This document shows, piece after piece, positions 1 to 6,067 of a stretch of 17,065 nt of DNA. Within the stretch, counting starts at the first letter, position 1; each line of letters begins with the position of its first letter. The notes below the pieces were generated by a model. The model ran no database searches, had not been told where the DNA came from, and saw only the letters and a program-made list of their open reading frames with translations. The stretch is from positions 1 to 17,065 of the forward strand of contig CAJUFH010000062.1 of NCBI GenBank assembly GCA_910585755.1, given 5' to 3'. The stretch is from an uncultured Muribaculaceae bacterium. Lineage in GTDB: Bacteria; Bacteroidota; Bacteroidia; Bacteroidales; Muribaculaceae. Position numbers and translations under genes: made by a program.

Positions 1-68
1 AGTGAACCGAATTTATTTAATTTTTAACCCGTCCATTTTTAGTGGACAGTAGTGATTACCGCTAAAAC

Positions 69-1886
69 ATGAAAACAGTGCGTAAACCGCTTCTGGCAGC
101 CGCGCTCGCCGCTGCCGCCGCGTCCTCGGCATGGGCCGCCGGATGGCCCGCCGACTACCAGGGTGTGATGCTCCAGGGTTTCTCCTGGGACTCATACTCC
201 GACACGAAATGGACCAACCTCGAGCAGAAAGCCGACGAGTACTCCCGCTATTTCAAACTGATATGGGTCCCCAACTCCGCTAAAAGCACCGGAGGAATGG
301 GCTACATCCCCGTCTACTGGTTCACCAACCACAACTCCGCCTTCGGCTCCGAGCAGGAGCTGCGCTCGATGATTGCCGCCTACCGACAGAAAGGGGTGGG
401 GATTATCGCCGATGTGGTCGTCAACCACCGCGGCGGCGCGACAAACTGGACAGACTTCCCCGCCGAAACCTGGGACGGGAAGACCTGGCAGCTCGGCCCC
501 GACGCGATCTGCTCTACCGACGAGGTGCGTAACGCCGCCGGGCAGGCCAAGCCCACCGGCGCGCCCGACACCGGCGACGACTTCGACGGCGCCCGCGACC
601 TCGACCATACCAACCCCGTTGTGCAGGAAAACGTCAAGAACTACTGCCGCTGCCTCCTCCAGGATTTCGGGTACGCCGGATTCCGCTACGACATGGTGAA
701 AGGCTACGCCCCGCAGTATACCAAGATATATAACGAATACTCCGCCCCCGAATACTCCGTAGGCGAGTACTGGGACGGCTCCTACGACGCCTGCGCCACT
801 TGGATCGACGGCACAGGCCGACAGTCGGCCGCCTTCGACTTCCCCCTCAAATACCAGCTCAACAAGGCCTGGTCATCCGGCAATCTCGGCGAACTCGTAT
901 GGAAGGCCAACGGCGTAACTAACCAGCCCGCCGGACTCGTGCACTTCGGCTACCCCCGGTACGCCGTAACCTTCGTCGACAACCACGACACATACCGCGA
1001 CGGCTCCCGCTTCACCGGCGACATCCCCGCCGCCAACGCCTTCATCCTCTGCTCCCCCGGCACCCCCTGCGTATTCCTCCCCCATTACAAGGACTACAAG
1101 GGCCAGATTCAGCGCCTTATAAATGTCCGTTACTCCGTCGGCCTCCACAACCTCTCCCCCGTCAATGTCCTCAGCACTGGCAAGGACATATATATGGCCG
1201 AAGTCACCGGGGCCAACGGCAAGCTCGTCGTCCGGATCGGCTCGCGGAACGTCACCCCAGACGGCTATACCGACGCTGACGTCGTCGCGTCCGGCGACCA
1301 GTACCGCATATGGACAAAAGTCCCCGTTACCGGCGAGGTTACCGAGGACCCCGACACCCCTCCCGCTCCCGAAATCCCCTCAGCCCTCTACCTGATCGGC
1401 AACATCCCCCAGGGCCACTGGTCAACCTCCTCCGCCCCCGCCATGACCCGCGAAGGTGACACCTACACCATCACTGCCACAATCGAACCAGCCGCCGCGA
1501 CCGAAACCAACGGCTACTTCACCTTCATTACATCAACCGGAGCCGACTGGAACGCCGTCAACGGCACCGACCGCTACGGCGCCGCGTCAAAAGACGCGCC
1601 CATAACCCAGGGCACTCCCGCCAAGCTCGTCAAATTCCAGGCCAACGTCAACGCATCAGCCGCCAACTCCTGGAAAATCGCCGCCGGAACCTATCGCTTC
1701 ACCGTCGACTTCCGCGCCATGACCGTCACCGCCTCCGATCCCGCCTCTGTCTCCTCCCCTGAGACAGACCCCTCCGCGGCCCCCGTCTACTATAACCTCC
1801 AGGGCGTCCGCGTCGAGAACCCTGCCCCCGGCCTCTACATCGTCGTCCGCGGCTCCCTCGTCACCAAAGAATGGATTAAAGGCTAA
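69..1886 (+). CDS. Secreted alpha-amylase, GH13, with SusE/SusF-like domain and C-terminal sorting-like tail
   Basis: Predicted to hydrolyse internal alpha-1,4 bonds of starch or related glucans outside the cytoplasm. Residues 1-23 form a signal peptide (KTVRK, Ala-rich core, AWA end) with no lipobox Cys. The GH13 barrel covers about 28-415: motif I DVVVNH (115-120), GFRYDMVKGY with nucleophile D208, VGEYWD with acid/base E233, and FVDNHD with third catalytic D307. The closest pattern I know is the plant-type amylase group; I do not assign a subfamily. Residues about 437-556 (ALYLIGNIPQGHW onward) resemble the starch-binding domains of SusE/SusF. The end (574-605, YYNLQGVRV...PGLYIV) resembles Bacteroidetes type IX sorting tails, although whether a T9SS exists cannot be seen here. 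The ATG follows an A-rich stretch; no TAnnTTTG box is visible in the 68 nt upstream. No Sus-type transporter genes lie in the window. Confidence 0.93.
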   Translation: MKTVRKPLLAAALAAAAASSAWAAGWPADYQGVMLQGFSWDSYSDTKWTNLEQKADEYSRYFKLIWVPNSAKSTGGMGYIPVYWFTNHNSAFGSEQELRSMIAAYRQKGVGIIADVVVNHRGGATNWTDFPAETWDGKTWQLGPDAICSTDEVRNAAGQAKPTGAPDTGDDFDGARDLDHTNPVVQENVKNYCRCLLQDFGYAGFRYDMVKGYAPQYTKIYNEYSAPEYSVGEYWDGSYDACATWIDGTGRQSAAFDFPLKYQLNKAWSSGNLGELVWKANGVTNQPAGLVHFGYPRYAVTFVDNHDTYRDGSRFTGDIPAANAFILCSPGTPCVFLPHYKDYKGQIQRLINVRYSVGLHNLSPVNVLSTGKDIYMAEVTGANGKLVVRIGSRNVTPDGYTDADVVASGDQYRIWTKVPVTGEVTEDPDTPPAPEIPSALYLIGNIPQGHWSTSSAPAMTREGDTYTITATIEPAAATETNGYFTFITSTGADWNAVNGTDRYGAASKDAPITQGTPAKLVKFQANVNASAANSWKIAAGTYRFTVDFRAMTVTASDPASVSSPETDPSAAPVYYNLQGVRVENPAPGLYIVVRGSLVTKEWIKG

Positions 1887-1936
1887 AGGCCTTGGCTTTC
1901 CCCTCTCTATCCGCCAGCCGAAAGTATTCCCGTTCA

Positions 1937-2010
1937 GTGGAGCGAGCGTAAGCGAGCGGCCTCCCCGCCTTCCCCTCCTTCCCCTCCCCGTTTTCCCCGC
2001 CTTCCCCTCC
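1937..2010. repeat. Interspersed repeat (type R2) plus pyrimidine-rich tract
   Basis: Positions 1937-1966 read GTGGAGC, then GCGAGC-GTAA-GCGAGC, then GGCCTCCCC. This nearly matches 8713-8743, where the core is GAA-centred instead. It is followed by a C/T-rich tract holding a 16-nt direct repeat (CCCCGCCTTCCCCTCC at 1963-1978 and 1995-2010). The same module order, core then pyrimidine tract, recurs at 8713-8781 and 10139-10207. No transposase or target-site duplication is seen. Function unknown. Confidence 0.7.
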
Positions 2011-2046
2011 CGGCGCCTTCCCGAATGGGTTCTGGTCCCGGTGTGA

Positions 2047-2060
2047 GGGGCCGCGGCCCC
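2047..2060. repeat. 14-bp perfect palindrome in the amylase-secDF gap
   Basis: GGGGCCGCGGCCCC is fully self-complementary. It lies about 35 nt before the large hairpin terminator and is followed by a pyrimidine run ending in T6 (TTCCCTTTTTT). It could act as an auxiliary terminator for the amylase transcript or be part of the repeat mosaic of this gap. No gene is seen in the rest of 1887-2157. Confidence 0.4.
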
Positions 2061-2094
2061 GAAGCTGCCCCCTTTCCCTTTTTTCTTAAACCCC

Positions 2095-2144
2095 TAAAAG
2101 CTCAGAGCGGCCCCTGGAAAACCAGGGGCCGCTCTGAGCTTTTA
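2095..2144. terminator. Bidirectional intrinsic terminator, 23-bp perfect stem
   Basis: Arms 2095-2117 and 2122-2144 are exact reverse complements around an AAAA loop (GGCCCCTGG AAAA CCAGGGGCC at the tip). The outer end is TAAAA/TTTTA, so each strand ends in a short U run after a GC-rich stem. It sits between the convergent amylase and secDF genes, 13 nt beyond the secDF stop, so it probably ends transcription from both sides. Confidence 0.9.
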
Positions 2145-2157
2145 TAAAGGAGGGATA

Positions 2158-5061
2158 TTACTTCACTGCGGGGTTGGCAACCTTCTTCTTGTTGGTAAGG
2201 TAGGCTACCGGGGTAGCGATGAACATGGTCGCCAGCGTACCGGTAACGACGCCGAACAGCATCGCGAAGATGAACGAGCGGATCGAGTCGCCGCCAAGGA
2301 TAAAGATGCAGGCGAGCACCAGGAAGGTCGAGGCCGAAGTCATGATCGTACGGCCAAGGGTCTGGTTGAGCGACTTGTTGATGGTGGTGAAGAAGTCCTG
2401 CTTGGGATAGAGGCCCGTGTTCTCGCGAACGCGGTCGAACACTACCACCGTGTCGTTGATCTGGTAACCGATCATCGTCAGGATAGCGGCGATGAACGTC
2501 TGGTCGATTTCCATCGCGAACGGCATGATGCCCCAGAAGAGGCTGTAGAAGCCGATGATCGAGAAGGCCGTGAAGGCTACCGCCGCGAGGGCGCCCAGCG
2601 AGAAGGCTACGTTGCGGAAGCGGAGCAGGATGTAGAGGAACATCGCGATCAGCGACAGTATCACTGCCACATAAGCCTTGTTGCGCATGTCGTTGGCGAC
2701 GGTCGGGCCGACGGTCTGCGACGACATGATACCCTGCGTCTCGTCGGTGGTGGAGAACTGCTCGAGGGTCATTCCGGCGGGCAGGAGGCCTTCGCTCTTG
2801 AACGTGTCGTAGAGCTTCTGGGTGATTTCCTGCTCGATCGCGGTAGCGTCCTCGGTCGATTTGATTTTATAGTTGGTCGAGACGCGTACCTGGTTGGAGT
2901 TCTCGATGGTGATTACGGAAACCGAGGCTACCTCGCCGTCCTGGTTGAAGACGGGGGTGAGGGTGCGGGCGAGCTGGTCGGTCTGCACGGGCTTCTCGAA
3001 CTTCACGACGTAGTTGCGGCCGCCGGAGAAGTCGATGCCCTGGTTGAGGCCGCGGACGAACAGAGAGATTACAACGATTGCCGCGAAGGTTCCGACTACC
3101 ATGAAGGCTACCTTGCGGGCGCCGAGGAAGTTGAAGTTGCTTTTGCGGAAGAGGTTGCGGCTAAACCCGGTCGAGAAGGTCAGCTTGTTGAACGCCTTGC
3201 TCTTCGCTCCGAGGATGAAGATGATGCGGGTCAGGTAGACGGCCGTGAAGAACGAGCAGATGATACCGATGATCAGCGTTGTCGCGAAGCCCTTGATGGG
3301 GCCTGTGCCGAAGAACAGGAGGATCACGCCGGTGATAACCGAGGTGAGGTTCGAGTCGAAGATGGCCGAGAAGGCGTTGGAGTAGCCGTCGGCAATCGCC
3401 GTGCGTACGTTCTTGCCGTTGTTGAGCTCTTCCTTGGCGCGCTCGAAGATAAGCACGTTGGCGTCGACCGCCATACCGAGGGCGAGCACGATACCGGCGA
3501 TACCGCTAAGGGTGAGCACCGCCTGGAACGAAGCCAGGATGCCGAACGTGAAGAACAGGTTGCAGATCAGGCCGAAGTTCGCCACCAGGCCGGGTATCAG
3601 ACCGTAAATCACGCACATGAAAATCATCAGAAGCACCAGCGCCATTACGAACGACCAGATGCCCGACTCGATGGCCTGCTGGCCCAGAGACGGGCCGATT
3701 ACCATGTCGGAGATGATGTCTACCTTGGCCGTCATCTTACCCGACTTGAGCACGTTCGCAAGGTCCTGCGCTTCCTCTACGGTGAAGTCGCCGGTAATCT
3801 GCGAGCGGCCTCCCTCGATGGCCTGGCGGATATTGGGATAGGAGTAAACGAGGTCGTCAAGCACGATTGCCACGGGCTTGCCGATGTTGGCCTGGGTCAC
3901 GCGGGCCCAGTCGCGGGCCCCTTCGGCGTTCATGTTCATCGATACTACGTTGCCCTGCATCTGGTCGTAGTCGCTCGAAGCGCCTACTACGCAGGAGCCG
4001 TCGAGAGCGGGCTTGCCGTTGTTGGAGCGGAGGGCGATGAGCTGGTAGAACTCGATCGTGCGGTCGCGGCCGGTGACGCTGTCCTTATAGCTCTGCACCA
4101 TCGGCTTCACGCTCCAGCGCAGCTTCAGGTTGCTCGGAAGGAACTGCTTGGCCTCGGCGCTGGCGAGCATCGAGTTGATGGTGTCGCGCGAGGCGGCGGG
4201 GGCATAGCCAAGGATGGGCGACGCGTCGCTCGTTACCTGCATGAACTCGCGGAGCCCGGCGCCGTTGGCGGCGCGGAGGGCGTTGTCGAGCTGCGCTACC
4301 TGCCCGGCGATTTCAGCCGCCGTGTAGGTCTCGTAGAACTCGAGGTTGGCCGAGCGCTGCAGAAGCTCGCGCACGCGCTGGTGCTCCTTGACGCCCGGAA
4401 GTTCCAGAAGAATCTGGCCGTCGTTGTCCTGCAGAACCTGGATGTTGGGCGATACGACGCCGTAAGCGTCGATACGGGAGCGCAGCACGTTCGTTGCCGA
4501 GTTGTTCACGCGGTCCTTGACCTCGCTTTTAAGTATTGACTTGACGTCGCTGTCGCTCTTGCCGGGGGCTACCACGGAGTTGAACACTACCGAGAAGTCG
4601 GCTCCCTTATTGAGGTTGCGGTACTGCTCCACGAAGGTTCCCACATAGTCCGACGAATGGTTCCCGCCGATGATGGAGTCGGTCTTGGCCAGCGCCAGGT
4701 CGAAGTCGGCGTCGGCGTCGGAGTTTTTCATCGAACGCAGCATGTCGGGCATCGACACCTGCAGAATCACGTTCATACCTCCCTTGAGGTCGAGGCCGAG
4801 GCCTACGCCCCACTTCTGCACTTCGGCATAGGTGTAGCCCAGCCATACCGGCTCCTTGCTGATGGAGTCGATGTACGCTTTGTAGGCCTTGTTGTACTGG
4901 TCGGAACTGTTGTTGCCGGCGATGGAGAGGGCGTGCTGCTCGGCCTTAGCCTCCTCATTCGAGCTCACAACCGAGAAGGAGAGGTAGAACAGACACACCA
5001 ACACGAGGAAAATCGCGATCACACCGGCAATGATGCTTCCGAGGGTTCCTTTGCTTTGCAT
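2158..5061 (-). CDS. secDF: SecDF fusion, protein-export membrane protein
   Basis: Uses the proton gradient with SecYEG to pull secreted proteins across the inner membrane. At 967 aa it is the SecD-SecF fusion usual in Bacteroidetes. SecD half: first membrane segment about 11-31, motif GLDLKGGMNVILQV (88-101), a periplasmic part with IDAYGVVSPNIQ (197-208) and ILLELPGV (217-224), TGDFTVEEAQDLANVLKSG (423-441), then membrane segments with AVDANVLIFER (531-541). SecF half: a membrane segment about 650-670, GIDFSGG (675-681), a second periplasmic part, and a membrane block with IGYQINDTVVVFDR (864-877). The spread of hydrophobic segments fits about 12 helices. The ATG at 5061 is the natural start. 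A good promoter lies about 185 nt upstream, giving a long leader. The 3' end abuts the shared terminator. Confidence 0.98.
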   Translation of the reverse strand: MQSKGTLGSIIAGVIAIFLVLVCLFYLSFSVVSSNEEAKAEQHALSIAGNNSSDQYNKAYKAYIDSISKEPVWLGYTYAEVQKWGVGLGLDLKGGMNVILQVSMPDMLRSMKNSDADADFDLALAKTDSIIGGNHSSDYVGTFVEQYRNLNKGADFSVVFNSVVAPGKSDSDVKSILKSEVKDRVNNSATNVLRSRIDAYGVVSPNIQVLQDNDGQILLELPGVKEHQRVRELLQRSANLEFYETYTAAEIAGQVAQLDNALRAANGAGLREFMQVTSDASPILGYAPAASRDTINSMLASAEAKQFLPSNLKLRWSVKPMVQSYKDSVTGRDRTIEFYQLIALRSNNGKPALDGSCVVGASSDYDQMQGNVVSMNMNAEGARDWARVTQANIGKPVAIVLDDLVYSYPNIRQAIEGGRSQITGDFTVEEAQDLANVLKSGKMTAKVDIISDMVIGPSLGQQAIESGIWSFVMALVLLMIFMCVIYGLIPGLVANFGLICNLFFTFGILASFQAVLTLSGIAGIVLALGMAVDANVLIFERAKEELNNGKNVRTAIADGYSNAFSAIFDSNLTSVITGVILLFFGTGPIKGFATTLIIGIICSFFTAVYLTRIIFILGAKSKAFNKLTFSTGFSRNLFRKSNFNFLGARKVAFMVVGTFAAIVVISLFVRGLNQGIDFSGGRNYVVKFEKPVQTDQLARTLTPVFNQDGEVASVSVITIENSNQVRVSTNYKIKSTEDATAIEQEITQKLYDTFKSEGLLPAGMTLEQFSTTDETQGIMSSQTVGPTVANDMRNKAYVAVILSLIAMFLYILLRFRNVAFSLGALAAVAFTAFSIIGFYSLFWGIMPFAMEIDQTFIAAILTMIGYQINDTVVVFDRVRENTGLYPKQDFFTTINKSLNQTLGRTIMTSASTFLVLACIFILGGDSIRSFIFAMLFGVVTGTLATMFIATPVAYLTNKKKVANPAVK

Positions 5062-5239
5062 GTGTTAGAAAATGTGTATTTAATGTTATTGTTTATTATT
5101 TCTTCTGTTTGGCTCCCGCCGCAGGGGCAGGGGAGGGGTGGCGCGGGGTCGGAACCGCCGCAAGTGGTTGCTGGCTTGGTACTTATGCAAGCCCTAACGG
5201 GCATCAGCGCCGGTAGAACAGCGCAAATGCCTATTTTTC
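5062..5239 (-). promoter_or_regulatory. Long 5' leader of secDF with a possible upstream ORF
   Basis: The promoter at 5246-5277 implies an untranslated leader of roughly 175 nt. It contains a small GCCC-GTTA-GGGC hairpin (around 5188-5200), two similar TGCGGCGG segments, and an AT-rich last 50 nt. An ATG at 5204 opens a 61-codon frame (PVRACISTKP..., with DPAPPLP midway) that ends at 5019, inside secDF in another frame. No recognised riboswitch is seen, and the ORF has no signal sequence. Whether it is translated is unknown. Confidence 0.35.
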
Positions 5240-5245
5240 AGCGTG

Positions 5246-5277
5246 CAAATGTACGGAATTTCCCCCAAACCTCCAAT
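5246..5277 (-). promoter_or_regulatory. Bacteroidetes-type promoter of secDF
   Basis: On the minus strand, TACATTTG (5253 to 5246) matches the TAnnTTTG -7 box, and ATTG (5277 to 5274) lies 20 nt upstream as the -33 box. Transcription should start near 5239, about 180 nt before the secDF ATG. Confidence 0.75.
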
Positions 5278-5322
5278 TTTTTTCAACGATTGTATGAAAT
5301 TTAAGGAAGCCTTCCGGTATTT

Positions 5323-5904
5323 TCACAGCTTCAGCAGCAGCATCCGCCAGAGCGTGATGGTGAAAATCTTCAGGTCGAGCCACAGCGAGAAGTGGTCGAC
5401 ATAATAGATGTCGGCCCTGACGCGGTTCTCCATGTCCTCAAGCCGAGGCGTCGGGCCGCGGAAGCCGCTGATCTGCGCGTAACCCGTCAGCCCGGGGCGC
5501 ATCTCGTGGCGCCGCATGTAGTCCTTGATCAGTGGCGCGTACTGCTCCGTGTGGTAGACCATGTGGGGGCGCGGGCCGATTATCGACATGTCCCCTTTAA
5601 GCACGTTGATAAGCTGCGGAAGCTCGTCGAGCGACGACCGCCGGAGGAAGCGCCCGATCGGAGTGACCCGCTTGTCGCGCTCAGCCGCCTGCGCCGTGTC
5701 GGCCTCCGCGTTGACATACATCGAGCGGAATTTCAGCAGGTCGAAATCCCGTCCCTTGTATCCCGTACGCTTCTGGCGGAAGAATACACCTCCCCGCGAC
5801 GTCGCCGCGATCCATATGCCTACGACAATCCACACCGGCAGCAGCAACAGCAGCGCCAGCGCGGAGAAGATGATGTCGAAAAGTCGTTTGATCGCTTTCT
5901 GCAT
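5323..5904 (-). CDS. Monotopic phosphoglycosyl transferase (bacterial sugar transferase), catalytic domain only
   Basis: Predicted to transfer a sugar-phosphate from a nucleotide sugar to undecaprenyl phosphate, the first membrane step of a capsule, exopolysaccharide or O-chain. The 193 aa hold one N-terminal re-entrant hydrophobic helix (about 8-33, with a mid Pro23), FFRQKRTGYKG (41-51), FDLLKFRSM (54-62), the catalytic dyad D93-E94 in RSSLDELPQL, the GDMSIIGPRP motif (104-113) and MRPGLTGYAQISG (135-147). The tail (about 165-190) resembles WcaJ-type enzymes, but their four N-terminal membrane helices are absent. Sugar specificity cannot be read from the sequence. No other glycan genes lie nearby, so it is an orphan here. 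It may feed the secDF direction, though the 261-nt gap and the secDF promoter argue for separate units. Confidence 0.92.
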   Translation of the reverse strand: MQKAIKRLFDIIFSALALLLLLPVWIVVGIWIAATSRGGVFFRQKRTGYKGRDFDLLKFRSMYVNAEADTAQAAERDKRVTPIGRFLRRSSLDELPQLINVLKGDMSIIGPRPHMVYHTEQYAPLIKDYMRRHEMRPGLTGYAQISGFRGPTPRLEDMENRVRADIYYVDHFSLWLDLKIFTITLWRMLLLKL

Positions 5905-5920
5905 ACCTGGGGTCAGTAGG

Positions 5921-5956
5921 GCCGGCTTTCCCGGCTTCCGTTACTATAACGTTAAC
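5921..5956. promoter_or_regulatory. Possible operator/hairpin between the sugar transferase and dnaX
   Basis: This divergent gap holds GCCGG-CTTTC-CCGGC (5921-5935), a hairpin just upstream of the transferase ATG in its mRNA, and next to it GTTA-CTA-TAAC followed by the palindrome GTTAAC (5940-5956). Either may be chance; no known regulator site is recognised. Confidence 0.2.
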
Positions 5957-5967
5957 AAATTCTAATT

Positions 5968-6000
5968 ATTGCTCCCTACACCCTTTTTTTGCTACCTTTG
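5968..6000 (+). promoter_or_regulatory. Bacteroidetes-type promoter of dnaX-SDR
   Basis: TACCTTTG (5993-6000) matches TAnnTTTG, with ATTG (5968-5971) 21 nt upstream. Transcription should start near 6007, about 60 nt before the dnaX ATG. The position rules out translation from the in-frame TTG at 5969. Confidence 0.75.
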
Positions 6001-6067
6001 CGTTGAACTCACCTTATTTATTGTAACAAAACGGACTACACCCCCCTTGGGAGGAATAATATCCTTT

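Noticed and set aside
31..47. Small inverted repeat GTCCA-TTTTTAG-TGGAC upstream of the amylase
   Set aside because: A 5-bp stem with a 7-nt loop is too weak to call an operator or terminator, and the window begins too close for context.
5956..5964. Possible minus-strand promoter for the sugar transferase (TAGAATTTG)
   Set aside because: The -7 box has one base too many between TA and TTTG and no convincing -33 box lies 19-21 nt upstream.
5969..6067. In-frame TTG start adding 33 residues to dnaX
   Set aside because: It lies between the -33 and -7 boxes of the promoter, so it would not be in the transcript, and the DnaX family starts at the ATG at 6068.
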